Below are positions 11,646 through 23,232 of a DNA stretch of 64,000 nt, piece by piece. This stretch comes from Trichodelitschia bisporula (Eukaryota; Ascomycota; Dothideomycetes; Phaeotrichales; Phaeotrichaceae): assembly GCA_010356995.1 (NCBI GenBank), contig ML996697.1:113263-177262 (forward strand), given 5' to 3'. The notes under the pieces were generated by a model. The model made no database searches. It had not been told where the DNA came from and worked only from the letters and a program-made list of their open reading frames with translations. The position numbers were made by a program, and so were the translations under genes. The number at the start of each line of letters is the position of its first letter. Positions within the stretch are counted from its first letter, which is position 1.

Positions 11646-13015
11646 GCTGGGGTTGTCTCTTCTACCTCTACGGGTACATTTTGTGGCCCAAGGTGGAGTG
11701 TGGAAGATGGTTGCTGAGCGGGCGTTTTTGGGCAGGTCATCATGAGGGATGGGGACTGGGTGTAGTGTAGTTACTCTCCGATCTGGGGGTACTCTCCAAT
11801 CCGGTGGGAGTTTTGGGGCTGCTGGTTTGGCGAGATGGTGCGAAATGCATCGTGAGCCTTTAGTCATATCCTTTCCACTTTCCACTTTTCTCTATAACTC
11901 TATGAGTATGAGCATCGTATGCTCTTCAACTGAGATATCACCAACCAAGCGTGGGGAATTACTATGTTCCTTGTTCATTCCTTGTCTCTTCCGTACACTC
12001 TGATGTGGTTAACCCTTATGGAAGGAGCATTCTTATGTAAGCAGGGACATGATGTAACGCGAGTATGATGGAAGGAGGGAGTAAAGGAGGATACCTGGCA
12101 TCGTGTATTTAAACCTCGAGAGTCTCCGACTCCCTTCATCTCCTCGTCTTCCAATTCAACTTCACAATTACCATATTGTATGCACGTACCGTGAGCCTGT
12201 CAGTACACACACTCAGCTGCGCCTCTGAGCTTCTTGACACCATGTCATCAAAAGCTCTTGCATCCATCGCCGCAACATCAACCAGTCTATGCATCAAAGA
12301 GCGGACGCTCCCGTTCCCGTCCGCATTCGTCAAGTCTTCGGAGCAGTACCTATGTTAGACAACGTTTTGATATCCTCGGAACCCTGGATACCGCCAAGTG
12401 GCAGATGAAAGGAATCTCATCTCCCCTACAAAAAAATCTCCGAAGTCGAACTCCCTGTGGGGCGTCCCGGGGAACAACAAGTTAACGTACCTCGAGTAGC
12501 AATTCAGCGGCCTCGGGCAACCACCCTACGCATATTCTTCCCGCCGCTAACGCGGCCGTTGCAGGCCCGAGATCCGGGATAGGGGGAGGGTAAGATTGCG
12601 GATTTGCGCGTCCTGATTTACGAGGCCTGCTGGGTGTTGGCCGCGGAAATTTGCTAGAGAAGGGCGAGCTTCCGATGCGGGATGGGAATGCGTTTTCGGT
12701 GGTCTTTGAGGTCCTGGGAACCTTTCGAGGACGGGACCTCGGGATTGCGCCGGGATGCAAATTGTGATGACGTGCGCTTATATGGCGTGGCCGTAGCGGC
12801 GATGGATCGTGCGCATCTAGAATTCTAGACTGCTAGGTTGGTGCTTGATGCCCTCCCTCACCCATCCCAATCACGCAACTTACGCTCTCTGGTTGACGCA
12901 GACACACAGACACACAGACGCAGCACTTGCGGTTAGAGTATCATATGGAAGCTTGCTCAATTTGCAATTATGTACAATGCTAACGCCCGCAAAGCTTTTT
13001 TCCACCACCCCGATA
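11646..13015. other. Intergenic with dispersed repeat copy
   Basis: The stretch holds one copy of a 200-bp dispersed repeat (11998-12198, listed separately). An open minus-strand stretch at about 12480-12760, rich in Pro/Arg/Ser, has no ATG start and was not called as a gene. Confidence 0.5.
11998..12198 (+). repeat. Dispersed 200-bp repeat, copy 1
   Basis: About 200 bp align with 48870-49062. Shared landmarks in order are TCTGATGT, ATGGAAGGAGCAT, a GATGTAACG/GACGTAATG block, GGAAGGA, a TATTTAAAC/TATTCAAGT box, CTCGAGAGTCTC, a CTTCATCT tract and CACGTA ending near GAGCCT. A TATA-like box followed by a pyrimidine-rich tract resembles the promoter half of a long terminal repeat. The two copies differ by many transitions and small indels, so they are old. 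A solo LTR or another short non-autonomous element is the likely origin. Confidence 0.65.
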
Positions 13016-16000
13016 TCATGCCCGATGCCGTCGTCGCCGCGCCGAGGCAGGACGTGCGACTGATGGCGCTGATTCACTCTCCCCGCCCTCGTCGGGCACT
13101 CTGTCCTCCAGCGTGCCCGCGGCAATGGTAAGGCGTCCGTCTGGCTCCGGCGCCGTGCTATTACCCTGCGCGCCATCGGTGGCTTCAACCGCGGTGTCTG
13201 AAACGAAGTTCCCGCGGCCGCCGAGCAGCGACCAGCGACTATCCGCGATCTGATGTATGGGGGTAGTAGCATGGCTGCCATCGCAATACAGCACCCACCC
13301 ATCCAGATTCTTAAGCTTAATAACCGTTTGAAAGTTCCGCATCTGCAGCTTGCGACTATCCTTGTCCGCGCACCAGCGCTTCCTTGTCGTGTCCGGCAGT
13401 GTCTGGGGCTTGTTGACCGGGTACTCGATGTGGAAGACGGGTTTGTTGTCCTTGGCCGTGAAGCTCTCGTATATGCCGCACTCGTTGTTTTTGACGCATT
13501 CTTCGTTGACGGCGAAGTGCACGAGGTGCTTGACGTCCGGGAGGATTTCGAGGCCATTTTTGAGACCGAGGGCCAGGTTGTAGTTGGCGGCGGTTTTGGA
13601 GAGGAATTGGACGAAGTTGATGGAGTCGCGCTTTGTTAGGCCAACGCCGCCGCCTGCTGCGCCGTAGCCATCTAGCCTGGTCAGCTTGTGCCGAAGACAG
13701 CCATATGCCCAAACCACAACTCACCGATATTATCCGGATCCACAGCATCACACCCCTTCTCTCTCGCCAACTTAATCCGATTCTCAATTATCCGCCTCAC
13801 GCTCCTACTCGGCAAGCGCAGCCACTTCTCATTCGGCCACTGCGCCAGCCTATTCCCCTTATCCACCGTCGCAAACTCCTTCGAATCAGGTCTATTCGGT
13901 TCATACGTCCCGCCGCTGAAATAACACACCACTGTCTTGTTCAGCCGCTTCATGGTCTCGATGGTGCGCTTCTCTGTTCTGAAGAGGTCGACGTCGTAGA
14001 TGTCGGCTTCGGGGACCATGCGTGTGGCGTCGGGCTTTAGGTCCGGCACGCCGGAGAGGATGATTTGGAAGGTGGGCCCGATGCGGGGGTTGCGGATTTT
14101 GGGGTTCCAGGGGCCGTGGGTTGAGGCTGCGGTTGCCGTGCTGCGGGCGCTGGTGCGCGTGGGCCGGAAACCGCTGGCGGTGGAGCGGGAGGTGGTGCTG
14201 CTTTTTGGGGGGGTGGAGGCGGAGCGGCTGGTGCTGCTTGTGCTCTGAATTGTGCTGAGGGTGGTGGGAACGGTGCTGAGCGTAGCTTGCGTCGTCTCAC
14301 TGGTAGTCGAGCTAGTTGCCGTGGGGCGAGGCGCGGTAGGGCGTGGTGTAGTAGGACGAGGCGTGGAAGACGCACTCGATGCCGATTGTACCACGGAGCT
14401 CGAGAACCCGGATGATGTTGAGGCCGAAGACGTACTGCTCGCGGTCCGCGTACTAGTAGCCAAACTGCTGATTGGGAACAGCGTGATCAGCGTCTCTACA
14501 CCCGCATTCATGTCCCAAACTTCCCCCGCCGTTGCCGAAGTCGTAGACGTAGATGCCGAGCTAGCCGGGGAAGGCGCCGAACTAGCCGGGGAAGACGCCG
14601 AACTGACGGAAGCCGATGTTGAGTTGACCGCTGGCACACCCGTCCCGCCGCTCGCCGACAATGACACCGAAGCCGTGCTTGGAAGCCCCGTCGCGGCATC
14701 GTCCCAAGTCCAGGATGTTGATATCGAGCCGGTGCTTGAGGTGGAAGCGGAACTGGTCCGCGCTGTGGATGCAATATTGGGGCGGGGGATGGACGCCGCG
14801 GTAGTTCGTATTGTTGAGGTGGAGCTGATACGAGAAGTAGACAAGCTAGAACTAGTCTGCGTTGTGGACGGCGTGCTGGTGCGCGGGTTGGGAGGCTGGG
14901 TAGTCTGCGCCGTTGTAGACTGGCCGCTTGGTGCCGTTGGAGACGCGTCCCAGGCCCAGGAAGGCGATGTCTCACTGGTGGGTGAAGTGGACGCCGGACT
15001 AGTCCGCGCTGTGGAAGTTTGACTGCCTCTCGTTACTGTTTCGCTCGCAACGCCCGTACCCCAGGTTGCTCCGTCGACTGTTTCTGCTGCACTTGAAATC
15101 GTGAGCTCTTCTGCTGTCGTAGTTGTTGGCACCTCAGTACTCGGTGGCACCTCTGCTTTCGTGGTCGTCGGCACTACTGCACTCGTCGTCGTCCGCGCAC
15201 TGCTCATCGTTCGCTCACTCGTAGTCGTCCGCACACTACTCGTCGTCCGCGAACTACTACTCGGCCTCGGCGCCTGCCCATTCGGCCCCGCACTCTTGGG
15301 TCCCGGCCCTTGACTCTTCGGTCCCTGTCCCGCACTCTTCGGTCCCGCACTCTTCGGTCCCGGTCCCTGCCCCTTCGGCTGCCCCGTACTCTTAGCCCCC
15401 TGACTCTTCCCCCCGGTCGTCACCCCACAAATCGTACTCCCACACACCGGCCGACTCGTCTCCGTCCGCGGACTCCAATCCACACTCACCGTACTCCACG
15501 CATACGGGGCCCCACGGCTGGTCGTCCGTGGCGCGGCTTGCGTCGGTGCCTGTGTCGGTGCCGCTTGTGTATGCTCAGGCTCTGGCGCTGGGAGTGTGCT
15601 TTCCGTTGCCTGTGTTTCTATTCCCGCGTCCCGCGGTGAGGAGGAGGGGAGGGTGGGTGGGAGTGTGCTATCCGTCCCGTGAGCTGTGGGTGCGTCTGCG
15701 CCCGGTGCGGCGCCGTTGTCCTGGATAGTCCATGTCTCGGGGTTACTCCCGCCCGGGCCGGTAACCGGTATCTCAGGCGGCGCGCTCGGCTCCGGCTCGC
15801 CACTGGGCGCCTCCGCGGTCCAGGCCTGGGGCGTTGGGGCTGCAGGTCTAGGCGTAGCCGGCCTAGGCGTAGCCGGTCTTGGTGTAGCAGGTCGCGGTGC
15901 ATTACCCTTCGGAATCTGCGACAGCCCGGGAATGCTCGGGAGCTGCGGTAACTGGCCACCGAAGAACCCGCCAAGATTGCCTAGGGAGCCTGGGTTGAAG

Positions 16001-16062
16001 TTGCCGAATTGGGCGGTGGCGAGGAGAGCGAGCGGGGCGGTGGTTAGGAGAGGTGGGCGCAT
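13016..16062 (-). CDS. Secreted GH114-type glycoside hydrolase with long Ser/Thr/Pro region
   Basis: Exons 16062-13725 and 13671-13016 (53-nt intron, GTGAGT to CTAG) give 997 residues. A short hydrophobic signal peptide opens the protein. Residues about 25-650 are low-complexity: tandem RPATP units near 55-75, GPKSAG-type repeats near 230-270, then a very long Ser/Thr-rich tract that should be heavily O-glycosylated. The C-terminal third is a GH114 (endo-alpha-1,4-polygalactosaminidase-type) barrel, recognised from its YDVDLF, VVCYFSGGTYE, DAVDPDN, GYGAAGGG, VNEEC and VFHIEYP motifs. DAVDPDN and VNEEC are the best candidates for the Asp/Glu catalytic pair known in this family. The intron splits the DPDNID-GY motif, and joining restores it exactly. 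The likely role is secreted or wall-associated hydrolysis of galactosaminogalactan-type polymer. A basic, Arg-rich tail ends the protein. Confidence 0.85.
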
Positions 16063-19000
16063 TGTGTATTTGTTTTATGGTGTGGGCCGCGCTGGGCTGG
16101 TGGGATTATAATGGCTGGTGGGGCATGGCGTGGTGTGCTGGTCTTCGTGGAGGGGAGGTGAGACCGCGCGTGGTATATATTGCTCTGCCCGATGGCGATG
16201 ACGATGCGCAATGTTCAGATCCACGCCTCGCTAAAAGAGCGGAAAGGCCAACGAGCCAGCAAGACCAAAAAGGAGCGACAGCTGTAGAAAAGAGGAAACG
16301 GGAAAGAAAACGCCGCACATGAGCAGTGCGGGAAACACCGCCCTGCCCTCCAATATACATCTTTTCCACACCTCGTGGCCCGCGCAGAAACGGGCCCGTC
16401 CCTGCCAGCCTGCCAGCACCCGCTCGCCCCTCGGCCCTACCGGGGGGCTATAACGCTGTATGACAAGAATAACACGACCCGCCCGCCGTCACGACTCCTA
16501 TATGCAAGCAATATACGCCGCCGGCACCGCGCACATGTCCGCGCGCAGCAGGCCCGTTCCCCACCTTCGACCAACCGCCCGCAGCGATGAGAGACCAGGA
16601 AACCCCGGCGGCGAAGGCCCGTTGCGCAACACCGTTTCATAAGAATGATGGCACCTGGCACGCAACCGTGGCTGCAACCGTGATATAACGGACGGGACAA
16701 GCAACACCCTTCCCTTCCCCGCTCCCCACAGCGCCAAGGCTGGGGAACGGGATCGCAGCGGGCGGCGCAGCGGCGACAAGGCTGGACCGAAGCGGGGCGG
16801 GAGAGTTCACATTCCCTCGCCTTAACAGGTGCGCATTTCACACCAACCCCGACTCCTCGCCTCGTAGCACAGATGATCACGGCTTAACAAATCGCAAACA
16901 AACGCTCCCCCCTTCCCCGTGCGGCCCGTGCTAACTTGCTCTTCATGTACATATACACCACCGCCAGCCACCTTCCGCACACAGGTACCCAATCTCACCC
17001 CCAGCACTTCACCTTGTGGACAGCGCCGCGCGGGGCTCCCCTCAGCCGGCCTCCGACCGCGCCGGCGCTGGCGGGTGCGCACGTTAGCAATCTATACCGC
17101 CGTTTTGCCCGCTGGGCAGGGTTGGCGGAGAGAGGAGGGGAGAGCGAAGAAAGGGGAGGGCCAAGGAAGAAAGGGAAGGAGGAAGGAACCAGGGCAAAAA
17201 GCGACAGGGGAGGATGTCGAGATTTTAAAGTACGACTAACCCCATGGGTATATTTGCCCTACTATAGCCAACCCATTTTCCCCTCTCCACGACGGCGCTG
17301 CGCCGAGGAGGAGGGGTCATGAGGTTTAGCACGCGGGGAGGATGCGTCTAGAAGGTGTTTGCGGCTGGGATGATGGTGGGGTCGAACGGGATCCGCAGGG
17401 CGGGGGACGGGGGAGGGGGGGGAAGCAACGCCGCGTGAACGTTTGATGTAAATATCGTTTGGCGACGAGGAGTTTGCCTGCTGGTGGGGTTGGTGTTTGT
17501 TTTGTGCTGCTGACCTAGCGGTGATGCGATTGAGCATCACATCGGACGTTATATCCCACAACGGGTAACCTAAGTGCTGTGATTGAGACGCCCTGCGCCA
17601 TGGGCACTGCGCGGAGTCGCAGTTTGCCCGACCCAGTCAGCGGGCAATGGCGCCTCATCTACCGGAGGGCAGGCAACTAACCGAGCAGGCCGGGCAAACA
17701 GGGGACAGGGATCGCGCGTAGGGCAATATTCTTATATTCCCCATGCGCTAGGCAATATAAGTCCCACCCAACACGGAGGATGAAAACCGGTACCGTGAAT
17801 GCCTCGCGTAGAATTGCCAGATATTGCCCAAGCCGCCGTTACATAACGCGATCAAGTAACGAAGATCTGGGCTCTCTGTCTGGGCTCTTGTCTAGCTTCA
17901 GGGCTGGGGTGGGAAATATGTGGTGAGGGATGGTGACGCCACAAGGGCTGCGAGGAACGTGTGGCGGGATATTAAGCCGTGCCGGGAAGGGCAGCGCTTG
18001 CGTTTACGCGGCGGACGTTGCGGAGAAATGGCAATGCGAGCCGTCGTTATTCCCAAAGTCCTTAGGCTTGGGGCCTTGGTTGGCGGAGGGTCGAAATGGG
18101 CGGGCCGGAGGCCTCCAGAGTGCCATTCTCGGCATGCCGGCGGAGGAACGGAGCGGGTGTAGTGTGTTTGAGTGCGGACATCTTTTATAGTTTTAATGTT
18201 CCCCCGCCTGACATCGAGTTGTAGCCCAGATGCTTCAATTTAATCCCCGGACCAAAAGAAGATCGATGGGCACGAGCGCATCTCCCCTTCCGCCACTTTA
18301 GCTTTTGGAAAGGCTGGCGCTTGCTCGATGTGGATGAGCTCGGGGATGGGATCGACGAGCTGATTCTGCTTTACTGCGAATGCGCGTGTGGCGACTGTGC
18401 GTGTAGCGCGCTACATCCAGCATCGAACAAGAGACCACACCGGTGTGTCAGTGAGTATGTCCATTGGCAACGGTGATGCAATCTGGGAGAGCGGGTCACA
18501 CCTCTGTCTCTGGCTCCGACTAGTCAAGCTCCAGCTCATCGGCTCACTACGATCAACGACCTCATCCGGGTTGACCTTATCAAAAACGATAATGCTAATA
18601 CTTGGAGTCGAAGCATCTTGTGTTTTGAGGAAGAAAATGGAAGTTGGAAGAGAACCATCCGAGTGAGAGCGCTGGGTGATTGCCAAGGCGCTCCCCGAGA
18701 GCGACTTCCACCCAGAGACGGCTGGTCTCTTCCTGAGGGGTGATAGCAATAGCAAGGGTTATAGCAGCAAATGACGTATCGCGAAAGCTCCTGCCGGCTC
18801 ACAATGGTTGGAGGCTGTGTTACAGGGATCGTTCTTCCCCGCATGGGCGAGGCTGAGATCGGACGATATCCGAAAAGGGTAAGGCGCCTTCTCACCTTGC
18901 GCTCCCGCATTATCACGTCCTCTCTCCAAGGCAGAGCCCGATGCTCTGATATGCCACAAGGCATCCAAGTTATTAGAATAGAGCGGAGACGGAGTTGACA

Positions 19001-19733
19001 AGTCGAACAACGATGTGATGACTTGGTACTCATTCGTCTAACCACAGGGAGCAAAAATCACCACCGCCACCATCACAGTACACACGACCACATTCGTAGA
19101 TATCGATCGAGAGAATATGCCCGCATGGTATACCCGTGCAGTATACTGGCCACGGGCTTAGGTACATTAAGGGCTCATAGGGGCAACCTCAGGCCCCGAG
19201 GCGGTAGAGGACGCTGTCAATGGGGAGTGATGGGTTCAAGGGCTGGGCGGAAAGATGATAGCCATCCATCGTCTATGGATACCTCACCGAAAATAGTGTC
19301 ATCACCAACATCAAGCTAGTATTTCGTCAAGCTACCTAATAGCTTGCAATCTATTGAGGTCGAGCAAACTAGCTAGTTCTAACTAGTGGGACCTCGAGAA
19401 ATTCAATTGCTATTGTACAGCCGTTACTTCAAGATTCACACAGGAGCGTGTGGCCATTGCGGCCCCGTCGGCACGAGAATCATGAACGAAGGGTTGTCAG
19501 GGTCTGTGAAATAGTTGTGTAGCAAGTGGATCATTATACTCTTTTCCATGAGGTATAGCTTGGGGGCTCCTTCGGCCGGCGAAGACATCCGAAGGCGTGT
19601 TACTGCTCCACCGCACGGACGCGGTAACGCTTGTCGGTTGGTGGCTCCACCATTCCATCCACTTATATTGTTTTGCGGACCCGGTCGAAGGGATCGATGT
19701 AACGAGAGCCCCGCAAGCCGCTCAAGGGCATAT
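16063..19733. other. Gene-poor intergenic region
   Basis: No supported gene. The only structured candidate is a possible spliced fragment on the minus strand at 18600-18960, listed separately. Short GGGCAATAT-like words recur near 17719, 17751 and, inverted, 17820, without clear meaning. Confidence 0.5.
18600..18960 (-). other. Possible spliced gene fragment, unrecognised
   Basis: On the minus strand a good intron (18802-18733, 70 nt, GTGAGC donor, pyrimidine-rich CTCAG acceptor) joins two open stretches in phase. The joined peptide contains LFGYRPISASP followed by EETSRLWVEVALGERLG. A second possible donor, GTATTA, lies near 18604. No ATG start, domain or complete model was found. It could be a decayed gene or a chance match. 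Confidence 0.15.
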
Positions 19734-20414
19734 TCAGGCAGAGGACGCTGTGTTTGCGTTTCGTCTTTGTTGTTTTTGAAAAGGCGAACGAGGAGCTGAG
19801 CCTGGGAAAAGGCCTCGTAGAGGCGCCACGACAGTGAGAATGGGGGGCATGTCGGGGGATGAGATAAAAGGATCATGCCCAACTGCCCCAGGGCTCTTCG
19901 TCGTCGCGGCGTATGTAGCCGGTGACTGTACGCCAACGGGGTCTTCCGGGATAACGGGCTCATCCAGTTTATCCAGAACATTGAGTTGTTCAAGGACGGG
20001 GACGTCAAGAACATCGACTTCTTTAAGAATGGCGACGTCAGCAACATCGAGTTCTTTGAGAAAGGAGATGTCAGAAACGACGGAGTCGTCAGGAACGGAG
20101 ACTTCAGGAACGGAGACTTTAGGAACGGCGGAGTCCTCGACGGAGACGTTAGGAATACCGGAGTCCTCAAGAGCGGAGACGTTAGGAATACCGGGGTCCT
20201 CAGGAACAGAGACGTTAGGAATACCGGAATCGTTGACGACGCGCTTGTCCTTGACGATGGCTCATCCTTAACGATGCACTCGTCCGTTATGTTGGGAAGC
20301 TTGACGCGAATCTTTGTCGTTTCCGTTGCAAAGTCCTCCAGGATCCCGACTATCTGCCCATCACAGAACTCAGCGGCCGGCAATGTCGACAGGTGCAGCT
20401 TTCTCAACTGCCAT
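19734..20414 (-). pseudogene. Decayed paralogue of the acidic-repeat gene
   Basis: Starting at the ATG at 20414, the DNA aligns with the 3' part of the neighbouring acidic-repeat gene. The peptide MAVEKAAPVD matches MVEKAVPPDV there, and the DNA similarity continues through the GCCGG...GCAGA.AGTC block. A 2-nt deletion relative to the neighbour shifts the frame after about 10 codons. The next frame gives AEFCDGQIVGILEDF, comparable to AEVCGVQTVPIFEEE. After a second frame change, a 33-bp minisatellite encodes GIPNVSVPEDP-type units, then a Pro-rich stretch to a stop at 19734. An alternative minus-strand frame is open from 20407 to 19436 but reads the minisatellite as Phe/Leu/Ser/Pro repeats and looks artefactual. 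Function unknown; probably dead. Confidence 0.5.
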
Positions 20415-21536
20415 GATGTATAAAAGCAGAGAAGTGGGACGCAATGGCTGGGGCGCTCAGCGTTTCGATCCGAACATGCTCGACGATTTGGGCGGTCTCA
20501 ACATCCTCGAAGGCTTCGGTGGTCTCAGCAGCGCAACGCTCAGGAACTGGCGTAAGCGCATATATACTTGGAGGATATAGCGCGAACGTATATACTACGA
20601 GTATGCAGCCTATCGCGGACTTCACGAGTCGGTGTGCTGTACAATGCTTAGCGCATTGTTGATCAGTAGTCGGAGAGAGACATACCACATACAATGGGAG
20701 CAGAGACATGACACGTACAGAAGGTCACGGTGCAAGCGAGAGATTTGTGAAGAGATGAGGAGAGGAAGGGTTTGCGAGGCGCCCCAGACGAAATATATAA
20801 GGGGGCAATCTCCCCGGATGCTCCTTCCTTCTGCCATGACCACGTCATCTCTGCCTGCCTCCGTTGTGTGTACATTACATCATTCGCGCCTTCCTGTGGC
20901 CTTGTACCCTTCTCAAGAGTCATATGCTCCTTCCAACTGTAATTATGATGCCTTAGAGTCATACCAACGTACATGCCTTTATGCCTTGTTGCCTCAAGTA
21001 TCCATACCACCAAACCATCGTTGGCGTAGAATCCGTCTCCGAAACGCTGATGTTTGCGGACTGGGCGTCGGCGGGTATTCTTCACTACCGAATCGACAGA
21101 GGCAGTATCGAAGCAGTCCAGTAAATGCTCGTGCATTACATATACAAGCGTAGTGTGGTTCAGAGGGGCACCCTCCGGCTCCAGCGCGGTGGAGGACGCT
21201 ATCACTCGGGAGTAACAGGTCCCTCGGAGTTAGCCCAGTTCATGCGATACACGCAGAAAAAGTGCATGAAAGGTGCAAAACGAACAGTTCATTTGGATTA
21301 CAGTAAAGCCGTTGAGGATGGGGTAGAGGAGAGAATTCTCAAATGCCCAATCTACGTACAATGTATCCTCCCTCATGTTTTCCTTTCTCAACCGCCTCCC
21401 GGTATGAGCAAATCACTGCCTCGGGAATCACGCATCCTTCTGTCCTCCATGTGAGCATCACCAGTATGCCCAACACCCGTCCCGGATGCCGCTACTCGTG
21501 TGCCCCGGCCCATCGTCAGCAGCTGTATTCATCTGC
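20415..21536. other. Spacer between the two acidic-repeat loci
   Basis: A minus-strand open frame at 20663-21205 lacks an ATG at its 5' end and resembles nothing known. A TATATAAG box lies near 20794 on the plus strand. No supported gene. Confidence 0.5.
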
Positions 21537-22079
21537 CTAGCTACGTTTAAAGAGATTGCCGAGCCTCTTCCTAGGAATCAACTTCTTAACAGCGGAGGTT
21601 AAGCGTGACATCCGTGAGCGACCCCCCGCATCTTTCTGGTTGAGATTTTTGAGCGAGGCAGCCTCAAGGGATTGTGGAGAAGGAGGATCCACCGGCTCTG
21701 GTAAACTAAGTGACGAGGCATCTTGAAGAACTGATGGGACAGCTGGCGCTGCATCACTAGTATCTAAACTCAGGTCTGGCTCAGGCGCCGCGGGGATGTA
21801 AAACAAAACGGCGCCGTCGCTGGTCCTAACCATACAGACGCCTTCCAAGGGGTCAGCGGTGGTCGGTGTCCAAGCCGCAGCAAGCACTTTTGTCTCTGAT
21901 TCCTCAGATGCCTCCGACTGAGTTTCCTCAAAAACTTTTACCTCCGACGTGTCAATTCCGGCAGGCGGAATTTGAGGCATCGCCGGGGACGTCTCCACCG
22001 TAAGCACGGGGGACTCCACGGGAGACGAAGCATTCACGGCGTCGGCAATGTTCCCAGGGTTTTTTTGGGCAGTGGAGGG

Positions 22080-22178
22080 TGAGTCGGCTTCTGCGTCCTC
22101 AGCGGAGTCGGTTTCTGCGTCCTCAGCGGAGTCGGCTTCTGCGTCCTCAGCGGAGACGGCTTCTGCATCCTCAGCGGC
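22080..22178 (-). repeat. 24-bp coding minisatellite
   Basis: Four tandem 24-bp units encode AEDAEADS-type octapeptides inside the acidic-repeat gene. Units differ by one or two bases. Confidence 0.85.
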
Positions 22179-22980
22179 AACGGCGGGCATCTGGGTTTCA
22201 ACGTCGTTGGGGATGCTGTCCGTCTTGATGATAACGTCCAAAACAACAGGCCGATCCAGGGCAACGCGTTCTTCCTCAAAGATAGGGACTGTCTGCACAC
22301 CGCAGACTTCCGCAACCGGCACTACGTCAGGAGGCACAGCTTTTTCAACCATCGCAGACTGAGCTACAACTCAGGCCCATGACCGGGCAGGGGACCGGGT
22401 CGGAATTTCCAGAGGCAAGACCGTCGCCTCGGTGGTGATGCCAGGGAGCGCCGGCGACTCATCCCAAATTTTTACCTCCGTGCGCAAAGAGGAGGGGGCA
22501 TGATTTCCCAGGCGGCCAGACTTGACCATGTAGCGGTCATGCTCGTCCCACTTCTGAATGTACTCGCGAACCTCCGCCCACGTAGGAATGTGGTCAGACT
22601 GCCAATACCGCTCGTAGTAAATATGCCCCTCTGGATTGCACTCGTACATGAGGTTGACGGGCTTGGGCTCAGCGGCGGTCTCGGGCTTGGGCTTGACAGC
22701 GGCTTCAGCTTCCACGTCGGTGTTAGGCTCGAGGCTAACCGGAGTATCTTGCTCCATATCGGTGTCAGGCGCGAGATCAACCGGAGCATCTTGATCGATG
22801 GGTTTAGGCTGCACCACAAGCCATGCCCAAGATCCCGAGGGGGATGGAACCGGAATATCAGAAGCGATTACCACGGTCGTGGTGTTGCTACCTGGAAGCG
22901 TAGGCCATTCATCTTCGGACACGGATTCGTTTTGCTCCTCACACTCGATTTGAGGGTCTGCCTCGGTCTCGTCCTGATCC

Positions 22981-23232
22981 TGGCCCACGGCGTGAGGCTC
23001 AAATTCAGACCCGTCTTGGTTCTCGCGCTCGCAATCATCCTCACTGTCGGCTTCCGATTCATGCTCAGGCTCGTCCTGATCTTTGCAGGCGGCTTCAGCC
23101 TCGGACCGCCCTGGGCGTGAGGCTCAAACTCAGTGCCGCCCTGACTATCGCGCTCGCAATTCTCCTCACTGCCAGCTTCCGATTCATGCTCAGGCTCGTC
23201 TTGATCTTCGCAGGCGGCTTCAGTCTCGGACC
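22981..23232 (-). repeat. Tandem 126-bp duplication in the acidic-repeat gene
   Basis: Two adjacent units encode near-identical 42-residue segments running from SETEAACEDQDEPEHE or SEAEAACKDQDEPEHE to EFEPHA. The spacing is 125 bp, one short of 42 codons. The missing base at the junction (about 23105-23110) accounts for the local frameshift. Confidence 0.75.

Noticed and set aside
14252-15022. Plus-strand 256-codon frame inside the GH114 gene
   Set aside because: Antisense of the Ser/Thr-rich tract; repetitive Val/Asp/Glu content follows from the sense codons. The minus-strand gene has a signal peptide, an intron and a recognisable domain.
19436-20407. 323-codon minus-strand frame across the decayed paralogue
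   Set aside because: Its repeats (VFLTSPFL type) are an out-of-frame reading of the 33-bp minisatellite; the frame homologous to the neighbour is a different one.
20663-21205. 180-codon minus-strand frame
   Set aside because: No ATG at its start (opens with GTG) and no recognisable domain; composition is mixed.
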